A stretch of DNA of 64,000 nucleotides from Aporrectodea caliginosa (taxonomy: Eukaryota > Annelida > Clitellata > Crassiclitellata > Lumbricidae), in contig JACEVL010006403.1 of the NCBI GenBank assembly GCA_020284085.1, positions 2,331,001 to 2,395,000 on the forward strand, given 5' to 3'. The position numbers and the translations under genes were made by a program. The notes under the pieces are model-generated. The model was not told where the DNA came from and ran no database searches. It saw only the letters and a list, made by a program, of their open reading frames with translations. Every line of letters begins with the position of its first letter. Position 1 is the stretch's first letter. Positions 1-10,787 of the stretch are shown here, piece after piece.

Positions 1-600
1 ATAACAATTAATTAGAAGTAGCATTAGTTCAGATTTCGTAATTAGAATTTAGAATTAGGATTTTTAGAAGAACTTATTAATTAGAAGTAGAATTGAGAAT
101 CAACTAATTAATTTGTTATTGACGACAGAATACAATATGACACAAAAATGTTGTTTACTAGTTTGGGTTTCCATTTATTAGGCAAATATTTCAAATAATG
201 ACAACGACTCAAATTTTGATGCTGTTCATACAATATTTACATTTTTGGCTTATTGCTGTGGAGTGTGTTTTGATATGAGTTTTGAGTTGCACTTTCTAAC
301 AGTAGTATGAGTTCTAAAGTAGACTATTGTTTTTAAGCTTATTTCTTCACTCATTTGCAACAAATCCTGCAAAACCAAGTGCTCACTCCAGTGATTCTCC
401 ATGTTGCAGTGCAGTGGTGGAGTTTTTGTATTGGTGTGTGGCACTGTGCGCATATGTAATTGTAATTGTTATTACGACAATTTCTATGTGTGTGCCTGCA
501 TGTGTGTGTATTGCAGGCTGTCTGTTCTGTTAGTAGTTAAGATTTATGTCTTCTGTCATTTGTGTTCTTGTGAATTGTTTCAATTGCATAACTGTACACT

Positions 601-930
601 GTAACCGAGTTGCGGTTTGTCAACCGGATTGTTTCAATAAAGAATATTATTAGTCTACTGTGTTTGAAGTAGGCAAATATAATGCCCATCATGAACTGTG
701 GGGCGCGGTGGTGTAGGGGTATGTTCGGTGCCTTGCAGCCGGAGGGATTGCGGGTTATATTATCAAGCCGCCATTTGGGACCCTGGGCAAGTTGTTCACT
801 CGCAATTGCTCATGCGCTGTGGCGTGAAACTCTGATTCAGTGTCAACCGGATTGTTTCAATAAAGAGCGCCTCTGAGTAGAAATCTTGAAGGGGCGCTAT
901 ATATATCTGAAATGAATGAATGAAAGAAGT
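601..930 (+). repeat. tRNA-derived SINE (family B) and adjacent SINE tail
   Basis: From 700 the sequence ggggcgcggtggtgtagggg begins a copy of the same SINE seen at 6399 and 19206. It has the shared body (gggaccctgggcaagt, then cgcaattgctcatgcgct) and ends with the agcgcctctga ... ggggcgctata hairpin and a short gaat-rich tail. A segment gtcaaccggattgtttcaa occurs both inside this copy (842) and alone at about 618, so a truncated relative lies just upstream. The box B region is damaged. Confidence 0.75.
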
Positions 931-1061
931 TCTGTATTTTGTTCAGAGTGCCATTAAATATGCCCCAGTGCTCATCTTGAAAGTTTCGGTCAAAGTTTAC
1001 AATCTCTACTAAACATTAATGTACATGAGATCATCAGCTGATGTATTGTGATATTTAATAT

Positions 1062-1190
1062 GTGGGACATAGTGGCCGATTAGAATTAGAGCACTCGCCT
1101 GATAACACAGAGTGCGGGTTCAAACCTCCCCTGAGACGGTTACTATATAGGGACCTTCACTCACAATTGCTCAGCACCATCGATTGATAC
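1062..1190 (+). repeat. tRNA-derived SINE (family C)
   Basis: The tRNA-like head (agtggccgattagaattaga, then gcgggttcaaacc) is followed by the body tagggaccttcactcacaat. It lies 200 bp upstream of the BAK BH3 exon, inside an intron. It is not a functional tRNA because no acceptor stem pairs. Confidence 0.7.
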
Positions 1191-1394
1191 ATGGTCATTC
1201 GATAGTGGCATTTACATTTTTTTTTATTATTCATAATAATGATATTGTCAATGCTTTTAAGATGATGGTAAAAGGTGCTATATGCTTGTTCAGGTGTTAA
1301 CAGAATTGCTCCACAAAGTGGTCTACTTTGAAAGTTGTTTACCAGTTTTATATTGTTGTTAATTAATTAAATAAAGGATGTTGTTTTTGTGCAG

Positions 1395-1550
1395 ACAAGC
1401 ATCGATAGTCGGTCGAAGGCTTGCTGAGATTGGAGATGACATTAATGCCCGCTACACGCCTGTCTTCAACTCCATGATACGGTCGCTCAATCTGGCACCT
1501 GACGTAAGCGACGCTGTTGCCTATGATGCCTTCTATCAAGTTGCTATGAG
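1395..1550 (+). CDS. BAK1: BAK exon with BH3 motif
   Basis: The acceptor is a T/G-rich tract ending in tgcag and the donor is AG|gtcagt. The exon holds 51 full codons plus split codons at both ends (phase 2 in, phase 2 out). It encodes the BH3 helix and the helix 3-4 region ending in YDAFYQVAM. The next exon completes the split Arg codon. Confidence 0.93.
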
Positions 1551-3517
1551 GTCAGTTTGGCACTTCATGGGTCATACTGTGTTACGGTTTATAAAACAAT
1601 ATTTCCATTTTTAGGTTTCCATTCAAGGATAGTCTTAGATGTTTGCAACATGCATAGCTGCACAACATTTGTAGTCTCAAAGCAATAATCAATTTCAGTT
1701 TCGTAAATTTTTAGCTTTTATGGTTGTTTGAATAACATAAGTACCCAGACCTGTAAAAAATAATTAAATTTATAGTTCATATTGCATGTTTTCAGTTATC
1801 CAATTTTTATAGTACTATGCCATCAATCCTAGGAATAGGGTTCACTACACTTTGAAGAAATTCCTCCGTAGTGCTAAGTTATAGGAGGAATTTCTTGAAA
1901 GCACTTGGTGCAAAATCCTTGATAAATTGTGCCTTTTGTAGTCCTGCTTCATTTCTTTTTTATGGACTTAACCAGATAGCTTAATCATTTCATACTTATT
2001 CATGAAATTTACTGGAATTTGAATCGGTTGTGTTCATGAAGCATGATCACCTAGTCTTCGTCAGCTCCGGGATTTGATCAACCATATGTTTTAGCCAATT
2101 CCATGTATAAGTCTGTGGTAGGTTTTAGGCCAAAAAAGCTACAAACATCTTGCTCCATAGATAAGACAGAGTTAAACTTAATGGAAAGATGCTAGCAGTG
2201 GTACACTAAACACATAGATTCTGCCATCTTTAACTGTCATCGGTTTCTTCTGTTGTTTTCAGTGGATTGATGTTTGTAAAGTATGGATTTTTATTTGTTT
2301 ATTTCCTGCTATTTGTTTAGCACATTTTGAGAAGCACACAACCTTGGCCTCTGCTTACTGACTTACCTGTTTCCATGCTACAATGCCCATGATAATAGAA
2401 ACTTTTCTGTCTTAGGTTGTTCAAAGATGGCCAGATCAACTGGGGTCGAATTGTGACGTTGCTCTGTTTTGGATATCGTCTGACAGTTACCGTTATCCAG
2501 CGCGGAATCAGCGGATTCTTCTCGAAAATAGTCGGCTTCATCATTGACTTCCTCATTTCCAACAAAATCACTCAGTGGATAGCACAGCATGGCGGATGGG
2601 TAACAGCATCTCTTTCGGATCATAACTTAACGTTTATCGCTGACATGATGCACAGAGTCTGCTAGTTTTGCATCCGAGTGTATAATCTCAAGCATTTCTT
2701 GAGTGCAGTTCCTTACAAGTAGGCCATTTCTTTGTGGCCTTGGTTTGATGAGCTGGTGGATCTAGACCTGACAGACTCAGATTGTGACTTGCCCTCTGGT
2801 TATGCTTGGAATTTCAGACATGCTGGGTGGCCTATTGGGACTGCATTTAAATTCTCGTGATTATCAGAGTTATCAAAGTTCGAATCGCTGTTTATCTGGT
2901 TCTGTAAACTAAATTATTTTGACTTTGAGCCTGCTGTCCAGACCATGTGTGGCAATCATTGGCACATTGTTAACACACTTCTAAAGCTTCAGACTCAAAT
3001 CTAATGATTTGTTCACATAGTAAGTGCACTTATTAAATAATAAGTGCAATAAATAAATACTTAGTTTGTTTTGAAGACATGCAGCATGTAAGGTTCAATT
3101 GGTGAATTGCTATTTTCACGTAGCAATAGTATCAGCGACCCTGAAACATGCATGTAGTAATGTGTACCTGACCATATACTCCATACGTCGGCCCACCGCT
3201 CTTCAGATCATCTTGACCTTTTTGTTCCTCATGTGAGAACGGCCATAGCTCAGTCCTGTGCCTACATTAGACCTATTGTTGAAACATGCATGTAATAATG
3301 TGTACTTGACCATACCTTAAAAACTGTATATGTGTTTTATATAACATTACCATTTAATCAGCCAATACTGTGTCATACAATGGATGTGTGGTTGTTTTCC
3401 ATGTAGAAAGCCGTGCTTTGTCTGGTGCCGGAGACAATGGGCTGGACCAACTTTGGCATCGTAGTCAGCCTTGCTGCCGTTTCTGTGATCACTGCAATAT
3501 ATCTAGCTAAGAAGTGA
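1395..3517 (+). CDS. BAK1: BAK-type pro-apoptotic BCL2-family protein, 3' part of gene (three exons)
   Basis: Coding exons are 1395-1550, 2416-2599 and 3407-3517, about 149 residues joined in frame with GT-AG introns. The order is BH3 (VGRRLAEIGDDINARY, with the invariant L and GDD), BH1 (LFKDGQINWGRIVTLL), BH2 (WIAQHGGW) and a C-terminal hydrophobic anchor ending in two lysines and a stop. BAK family members oligomerise in the mitochondrial outer membrane and release cytochrome c. The DGQINWGR and WIAQHGGW wording is BAK/BAX type rather than BCL2 type. The last intron falls directly after the BH2 Trp, a position conserved in animal BCL2 genes. The first visible exon begins in the middle of a codon (phase 2), so the N-terminus with helix 1 is encoded further left and I could not find it within 1-1394. 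BAK is preferred over BAX or BOK because of the BH3 and BH2 wording. Confidence 0.94.
2416..2599 (+). CDS. BAK1: BAK exon with BH1 and BH2
   Basis: The acceptor is tgtcttag and the donor is TGG|gtaaca. The exon encodes 61 full codons from LFKDGQINWG through the hydrophobic central helices to WIAQHGGW. The frame stays open past the donor for 22 residues, but the conserved splice position and the in-frame anchor exon show the true boundary. Confidence 0.94.
3407..3517 (+). CDS. BAK1: BAK terminal exon with tail anchor
   Basis: The acceptor is ttccatgtag. The exon has 36 codons and a TGA. It starts KAVLCLVPETMGW and continues into a hydrophobic segment of about 20 residues (FGIVVSLAAVSVITAIYL) followed by AKK. 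This is a typical C-terminal mitochondrial outer-membrane anchor. Phase 0 matches the preceding exon. Confidence 0.92.
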   Translation, partial: KAVLCLVPETMGWTNFGIVVSLAAVSVITAIYLAKK

Positions 3518-3995
3518 AGCCTGCAACATCAACCGAACCAGATGTATGGACTGATGGATGGACAGTAGCTTACGAAATGGCCTTGAGACGATTGTGGAGT
3601 TAGAGCCTTCTATGGCTGTAGTAGATTCGATTGATGTAAGGAAATGATGTGAAAAGAATCCTGTGAACTATGCGGTCATCAACCAACCGTGACGTGTGGC
3701 TTGAAACCTATCTCCGCCCATTGCTCTTATTTCTGAATGCGAAATATTTCCTGTGGGATCCTTCTACTGCAGTTGGCTGGTGAAAGAGACGATGAAACTT
3801 CATTGTTTGCTGGCTTTATCACAGTTCTTAGATAATTTAAGTGGTTTAGTGGCCTGATGGTTAAACTGTAGCCCTCTTTCACTGTGTCCATGGTTCAAAT
3901 CTTAGTGGATATAAATAGCATTGGCTTTAATTAATGCAACCTGTACTATAGGTTGTGTGATTTTTATTTCTTCACTTTTGGTGAACTTAATAAAA
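3518..3995 (+). other. Probable BAK 3' UTR
   Basis: No coding signal follows the stop. The first good polyadenylation hexamer, AATAAA, is at 3989-3994. A degraded tRNA-derived SINE head sits inside at about 3842-3905. Other AATAAA hexamers at about 4486 and 5066 could give longer transcripts. Confidence 0.45.
3842..3912 (+). repeat. tRNA-derived SINE fragment (family C)
   Basis: This is a divergent head with a box-A-like segment (gtggcctgatggttaaa) and a box-B-like segment (ggttcaaatc). It has the same layout as the clearer copies at 1062, 11016, 5957 and 44771. Confidence 0.5.
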
Positions 3996-4009
3996 CTTCA
4001 ACGGTGATT

Positions 4010-5745
4010 CATTATAGTATCCGCATGACTTCAGAGTGGTATGGTGGGGTAAATTCATGCTTTTTGTTGCATGGTTAATTAAAAATGGATGCATATCTGT
4101 AACAGCTTGTTTTGTGCACTGCTAGCTTTTTCTCTTGTTTTGGTGACTTCTGATGTTATATGGTTACTGGATTTGCTATGTTCAAAAATTGCCAAGATTA
4201 CATAAGGATACAGATCTGGTTATGTAACTTCTAGACAGCTACTTTCCTGTAGTTTGATGACTTCAGTTGTTAGTAAATCAGGTTTTTCATGATCAGCTGT
4301 CTCTGATAGCTGAACTGGTTGGTAGGCAAATGATGCGTAGTAATTCTGTTGATATTCCCTGTGCCCTTTCTGGCAATATGACAAGATTGCAAATTAGTGA
4401 ACTGTGCTAATTCATCACACAAATGCAGAATTTTATCAAGCTCTATGTTCAGTTTACCAGTGAATAGAAAATTATGATCGTGTTCGAAATAAAACTGTTG
4501 GCATATGGAATACTTTGCTAGTCATCTGTTGTTACTAGTAGATCTCTTTGATTGTGACTGTAGCTCTTGTAACTGCTACTTTGGTGGCATCAATTGGTTG
4601 TATGCTCTTGCGACTAACTATAATCACTCATACTAACTACTGTTAATATGGCTAGCTAGCAATTCCTGCTAGTGGTGTTAATATTACTTCTGATATGGCA
4701 GGTCTACTCTGACTATCGGTACTGCATTACTGCATCCATTCCCTGTGGTACTGTGATTTTGGAATTTTGTTAGTTTTCCTTTGTTGTATGTAAAGTAAAT
4801 GGAAGGACATAAGTGGGGTTAAGGTAACCGTGAATGTCCTAATTTGAATCAGTGGGGAATACATTATCACATGAAGCATTTCCATTTTGATGCATCAGCC
4901 GATAGATTCTGCTGTTATGTATAAAGGGTCATGTTTGATCAGTTTTTACTGGGACATGCAGCGGAGATAACAGGGTATGAGTCGGTGGTTATTGCAATAT
5001 TAATCTCCATCATTGGCAACAGTGTTAAATTTATTGCACTCCGCTTTTCTGTAGGTTAAAATGCCAAATAAATGCAACATAGTGTGGACATCTACTTGCA
5101 GTGATGTCAAATTTTGTAAGCTTTTAATATATTCTGTAAAATTATTATGATGCAAACAGCTGTTACATTTCTAGACCATGTTACTGGGTAGAAACTTCCC
5201 TTTTAATCAGTTTTGTGGAAAATGTTTGTGGAGTGAAATGGTTGTGTAAGATATTCCCCAACTTGTAAACCTTTGAAGTTTAATATAAAGTTTTATCTAA
5301 GGGTTAATGTTGTGTCTAAGTGGTAATGTTCTGCATAAGTTGTTGTCTCTGGTTAAAAGTTGTCTTAAAGTGTTCCCTTTTGTAAAGATGACTATTTGAC
5401 CAAACGTTCCATGTGCGCTGCATCCATAGTTTTCTGTAATGTATGTGATTGTCTGAATAGTTTAATGTTTTCTCAGGTTTAATGTTCTCTAAAAGTTTGA
5501 ATGTTCTATCAGAGATGTAATGTTTGTCAACAGCAATCAGGTAGACAATAAGGAGGCAGCTGAAGTGTATGAATGAAAGTAGCTGTAGAGACTTCTACTG
5601 ATAGCTTACTTGGTTTCGTTTGAGCATTAAAATTATACGTGTATCTGTGAAAAAAGCATCGTGTTCGTCAATGTTGTTGACTTAACGTTGAACTTGTTTA
5701 CATCGTGCTAAATTTTATGTCAACTGATGAACTTCTGAAGCACTG
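4010..5745. other. Gene-free interval, BAK 3' flank
   Basis: AT-rich sequence without a convincing exon, recognisable transposon or tandem repeat. Open frames are short and lack conserved motifs. Confidence 0.5.
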
Positions 5746-5752
5746 ACATTAA

Positions 5753-5827
5753 CCCTTTCAACCCAAGAAACTGATATGTCGTCGGTTTCATTAACCCAGG
5801 ACGCCTGGGAGCGCCGGGTTGAAAGGG
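5753..5827. mobile_element. 75-bp piggyBac-like MITE with TTAA target sites
   Basis: Exact inverted ends CCCTTTCAACCC / GGGTTGAAAGGG are flanked on both sides by TTAA (5749-5752 and 5828-5831). A TTAA duplication with ends starting CCC is characteristic of the piggyBac superfamily. The element has no coding capacity and would be mobilised only in trans. Confidence 0.7.
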
Positions 5828-5956
5828 TTAAGGCATAGCTGTATTTTGGATGGGAATTCTTGCAGTGATACGATAAATTACAACTGCATTTGATATTGCC
5901 CTCCTTCCAAAGTTCAGAAGTGCACACTCTACCATACGACAGAACATCATGTCACT

Positions 5957-6085
5957 GAGCAATAATTCTCAGTGAAGGATTTGCTGAAGGTCCGTACACA
6001 GTAACCAAATCAGAGGAGCTTTGAACCCGTACTCTTCACGTTACGGGCCAAGCGCTCTAACCAGTTGGCCACCATGCCACACGAT
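5957..6085 (-). repeat. tRNA-derived SINE (family C), reverse orientation
   Basis: On the - strand the head reads tggccaactggttagagcgc with box B gggttcaaa, followed by the body ggaccttcagcaaatccttc. This is the same family as 1062, 11016 and 44771. Confidence 0.75.
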
Positions 6086-6225
6086 GATGATGCCACACAG
6101 TGATGATTTAGAAGTTGACTTTAGCTTGCTAATTAATCTGGAATTTATATTGCACAGACATAAAAAAGGTTGACCCTATATTCTTGTTCCATTTATTTGT
6201 TTTAGAAATGTCATACCTATATACG

Positions 6226-6398
6226 GATCCTGAGTGGCCGAGTGGGTTGGTGCCCGCTCCGCCGGCGCTCCGGGTTCGCTTCCCGGTCGGGTCGGATTAT
6301 CAGAGATTAATTTCTCGGATCTTTACTGCGGGTGGCTCGGTCGCATTATAAACGTGGAGTACAATACAACACACAATACAACACATCACAATACAACT
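6226..6398 (+). repeat. SINE family A (tRNA-Ser/Leu-like head), first half of a composite
   Basis: The head gatcctgagtggccgagtgg carries a box A typical of class II tRNAs. A box-B-like ggttcgcttcc follows, then a body ending tcggtcgc(a)ttataaacgtgg and a tail of repeated aatac/acaac units. It runs directly into the family B SINE that starts at 6399. The same A-B pairing recurs at 19036-19438. Confidence 0.75.
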
Positions 6399-6637
6399 GG
6401 GGCGCGGTGGTGTAGGGGTATGTTCGGTGCCTTGCAGCTGGAGGGTTGCGGGTTCGAATCCACCTCAAAGTTCCATATTTTAAGACTGGTCGTAGGGACC
6501 CTGGGCAAGTCCTTCACTCGCAATTGCTCATGCGCTTCGGCGTGAAACTCCGATTCAGTGTTCGCACAGTAGTCGGGATTTCTGAATGGGAAATCTGGTT
6601 GGGGCGCTATAACAAGTGTTCAAATACAATACAATAC
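6399..6637 (+). repeat. SINE family B, second half of the composite
   Basis: Head ggggcgcggtggtgtagggg, box B gcgggttcgaatcc, body gggaccctgggcaagtcctt, 3' part ending ggggcgctataac and a tail of aatac repeats. The 3' end resembles the LINE ends at 19445, 42360 and 56343. Confidence 0.8.
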
Positions 6638-6948
6638 GGTACTAATGACGCCCATTATCTTGTTTAGTACAGACATGAATTGTCCTACTCCAGCTTGCAA
6701 TGTCTGCTTTTGTCGAGATTGTACATATCCCTTTTGGCCGATGTCTCTTTCATACAAGCTCAGGTCTTGCAGTTTAAGGTTTTCCTCCAAGAAGTAGTTT
6801 TGTTTTGTTTTGAGCATGGCAGTCTTAATTTAAAAGCTGTACTTATATAAGATCTTGATGTCATAATAATTTAATAATAGTAATAGTAGTAATATGAGCT
6901 TCAGTTAAGCAGTGACTTATTTATTACGCTTATTTGGTTACCATTTAA

Positions 6949-7009
6949 CACTTAACGACGAGCTGCATTGGTTTCCCATCACTTTTAGTACACGCTTGTC
7001 ATTAAAGTG
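6949..7009. mobile_element. 61-bp TTAA-flanked mini-MITE
   Basis: Flanked by TTAA (6945-6948 and 7010-7013) with imperfect inverted ends cacttaacgac / gtcattaaagtg. The interior cgagctgcattggtttc is repeated in a second, more decayed copy near 58690. This suggests a family of tiny TTAA-targeting elements. Confidence 0.55.
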
Positions 7010-7013
7010 TTAA

Positions 7014-8753
7014 GCTTTTACTGTGAGCTAAACCTGTTAATGTAGGAAGAAGCAGTTACCGTACATGAAGTATATACATGTATCTAATTTTAAGGCATAG
7101 ACGTTTTGATTTTTGAACTGTACAAGTGCATGTTGAAGTTGAAATTGTGTGTATGTTTTACCCTCTTGTACGCCCTGTTCTAAAGAATCTTAGTCATGTC
7201 AGTGTTGTGTGAATTTGCTACTATCAGTGGCATGTAAGACAAATTGCTATTTTAATTTATATAACTACCAGTGAAGCACTAAATTGTGTAGGCTACTTTG
7301 AATTTCACAGCAGTACATAATCAGTGGATTGAGCCAGTAGCCAACAATCTTATTTCAAACTTCCATATTTAACACCGCTTATGTCTTCTTGTAATTTTGA
7401 TGGCATTGTTGTAGTTTTTTTAATCTGACTAGTTATGTGGCAGTACACGAGCTGAGCGAGAGACCAATGCGAGAACAACATACAGTGTTGCTGATGTAAC
7501 AACCTTTGCAAGAACTATACCAGCAAATGCATTGATGTCATTGTAATTTCATTGTTAAAATGTAAATGGATGCGTTTTTCTGTAGCGGCTGATGGCCACG
7601 AACCCTGCTCTTTTATCAATGAATTGATCGGACGAGATTGTTACTGTGTACTAGGCCATTGTGAAAGTACTGCTACTAGTAACCATGGAGATCACTGCTA
7701 TTTTTAGCTTGAACATCTATTATACGAGTAGTGCTACAAAAACAGTGATGTCATTATGCAATTTAGTTTCTTACAACTGTTAATATCTAAGAACAATGTT
7801 ATAGGCTAGAACCAGTTTGCAAGACCTGTGCTATAAATAACTGATGTCACTGTTATTTTTAGTTCCTTGAAACTGCTCAGGTCATGTAAATACAGTGTTC
7901 AGCTGCGTTATGGCAGTGTTTTATGCTATGTGAACTTGAGATGTGGTTATGAAGATCTCTTTATTAGTGATCACTTTATATGAGCATTGCGTGTCTGAGA
8001 ATACTTTGAGATTATCTTTTGGTCAAATTACAGATTTCCTTACAATCGTTAGAACATTAGAGGGGGTTGTATCTGTTTGCTCGAACCCCAGCTACTCCAT
8101 CAGGCATTGTGCATTAGCACTATTGCAAAGGATACACTATCACATGTTATCCACATGCAGGCACTATAATTTTGGAAGCCCTGCTAAAATACCTTGGTTG
8201 ATTAAGCTAGTGTTGTGGGATCTGGTCTGCCATTGTGTCTCAATCACTGCATTCCATTTCTATAAATTCTGGTATTTTAGATACAGCTTGCCACAGGAAA
8301 TTGGTTTCTGTTGAGCTGTGTATGGAAAATGAACAGTTTGAAAAGCTTGTTCATTTCTTAAATCGAACTGCCCCCAGGACTTTGCCTTTGAGAACTTGCA
8401 TGACTTAACCATTTCATCACACACAAAATTGAGTTTCGAACTCGAGTCTCGTATCTAAGGACTTGGACCATTGTGACTCTGAATCTAACTTTGGGACTTG
8501 CATACATGTGATCGTCAATCCTTTTTGGCACGAAACAAACAAATGGGATAAGAGATAAGTCGATAAGCTATGTGGTGTGTGAGCATGGACAGATGAACAT
8601 GTAGGTCTATACAAATCTCCACTCTCATCACAATAGGTGCATTCCATTCTTGGCCATTCTCTGATTATACCCAAAGCAACTGCAATACACTTTCCTTGTT
8701 TTCCTCATTTCCTAGGTGCTTACCATTACTAGTATTTTCATGACACAAATAAT
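7014..8753. other. Gene-free interval between BAK and CHMP2A
   Basis: AT-rich intergenic DNA. The longest frame (7943-8314, +, 123 codons) has no recognisable motif, a composition like the surrounding DNA and no splice context, so I do not call it a gene. Confidence 0.5.
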
Positions 8754-9168
8754 TAGGGATCGACCGAATATTGATCCACAAATCGGTTTTTGCCGAATTT
8801 TGCCCTAGACCGATTAATCAGAATTCCATCCCTGGAATACCGATACAAGTACCAAAAGAAGTAATATTTTTGACCAAAATCAATTTGTTTTTTCATTAAT
8901 AATAATAATAATAGTAACCTGTTTCAGTGACCACCTGCAGTAATCTTTATCACTGAAAATACGCGTAAAATAATAAAAATTATGAGTTGACGCATCAACA
9001 AAAATGGCTGACACATAAAATTGCAAAAATTACTAAATTAGTACTTTAGAACCAAAGAAAAATAAATACTGCCAATTAATCGGATATAATCCAGAATCAG
9101 CAAACAAGCAGCCAAATATCTTGAACCAGACATCGACACAATCATTTTTGCCAATCGGTCCATCCTTA
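8754..9168. mobile_element. Non-autonomous hAT element, 415 bp
   Basis: The left end is tagggatcgaccga; the right end is its imperfect inverse (tcggtccatcctta). It is flanked by an exact 8-bp duplication CAAATAAT (8746-8753 and 9169-9176). Eight-bp target duplications with TAGGG-type ends are characteristic of hAT elements. No transposase frame. Confidence 0.85.
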
Positions 9169-9176
9169 CAAATAAT

Positions 9177-10644
9177 GTACATTGTGAGAATACATAGTTC
9201 AGTCACTAAGCATTTAAACAATAAACACCATACAAGTCTCAACAGCTTAGCCACTTGGGTAATACATGTATATCTCACATTTGTTAGTCTACACTGAAGG
9301 CATATTTAATCTTAATGATAGCATTCTTCAAAGATGACTCCATGGTTAATATGACAATTTAATATATACATTAAGTACTATATATATACACATACACAAA
9401 ACAAGTGGGATATTGGCATACCAGTATATATAAATATATACACAGGTCTAAACAGTTGGCAGATAAGAAACCACCAGAACACTGATTCTATCCACAATTC
9501 CACATAGGACTTGACCACTTACTTTCAATTGTAAAGATTTGTATTGTTTACATCTATAGAGAAATCTACTGCCCCAGTATTAAAGGGCTGAAACTGGTGG
9601 AAAGTGAATCCCGATGCTTCCGTGGGTCCAATGCACACCACAACGAGATGAAGTCCAACACAATACTCTGTAAATTGCTATTAATCAAAATTGCTATAAC
9701 CGAAAGACAACTCAATTTATACCCAGATCCTTATATAAAAATATTTACTAGTTTATCTTAAAATTGTCTAATTACTTTTAATTATCCATTATCACTCATG
9801 TTAGCAGTTCTGCATTTTTTTCAGATTGTTTTTATCAATAAAACGAATATACTGTATACAACAGAAGACAAGGTGCTTGTAGAAAAGCTGAATGCTTGCT
9901 GTTACTGAATAGTTAGGCCTCTGGATTTGCTCTCAAAGTGAAAGACATGACTTAGACTTAAGAGAAAAGGACTTGGACTTGTAGATCCAGAGCTTGGACT
10001 CTTAAGTGGGTATTCAGCACAACACAGACTTGGGATAAAGGTCTGTCTTCAAGATACAACCTCAGACATGCTTCTAGTGTATGCTTAGCAAGCAACAGTG
10101 CAAGTAATTAAGATATCATTTAAGCTCTTGCATCACCAAAAACAATGCTGCACTTTGAGGCAGTCTGTGATATATATTTATATGTATACATATATAAAGT
10201 GATATATACTTCTATATACACATCAAATATGCACAGAATTGGTGCATGTAATGTATATAAAAAATATACGCATAGTTCTCAACATATCACATTTGTTTCC
10301 TTCCATTACACAAACACACATGTAATACAGACACACACAATCATTTATATACAAACACAAGCCTATAATATGTCGATATCATTAGCGATTGGACAGATAT
10401 ACAAAAAACTGCTACAAAACTTCGTTTGACACATGCAGCGTCTCCTTTACAAGAGACACCAATTCAGAAGGGCAACTGCATTCTGCAGACGACAAAACGA
10501 GGGCTCCGTTAGTTCAACTGCACCCGTGAAATTTCACTAAATACACATCACGAGAAGTCTTGTGTTGATGTGTCGGTCGAGAGTTCTTCCCTTAACCATT
10601 ACAAATCTACCCCCCCATGTCCAGGTGCCCAATGTCCCAGATGG
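9177..10644. other. CHMP2A downstream region
   Basis: AT-rich with many tatata and acaca runs (9360-9440, 10165-10360). It presumably includes the CHMP2A 3' UTR just below 10645, but I found no clear polyadenylation hexamer close to the stop on the - strand. No exon seen. Confidence 0.45.
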
Positions 10645-10787
10645 TCACTGTCTCCTCAGGTTCTCCAGACGAGCTTCGAGGTCCGCATCGGCATCTGAGA
10701 GACCAGCCCCACCCGCTGCAGCAGCTGCCTGGGGTTGCTTGGCTCCGGCACCCTTCGCCCCCGCTTTAATACCGGTGGCCGGAAGAT
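10645..10787 (-). CDS. CHMP2A: CHMP2A exon 5 (stop codon, MIM helix)
   Basis: Completes Asp, then LPATGIKAG, an Ala/Gly-rich linker and DADADLEARLENLRRQ stop. The Ala/Gly linker is somewhat longer than in mammals. The C-terminal helix is the VPS4-binding MIM1. Confidence 0.96.

Noticed and set aside
7943..8314. 123-codon ORF as a gene
   Set aside because: No domain, signal peptide or splice partner; composition equals the surrounding AT-rich DNA.
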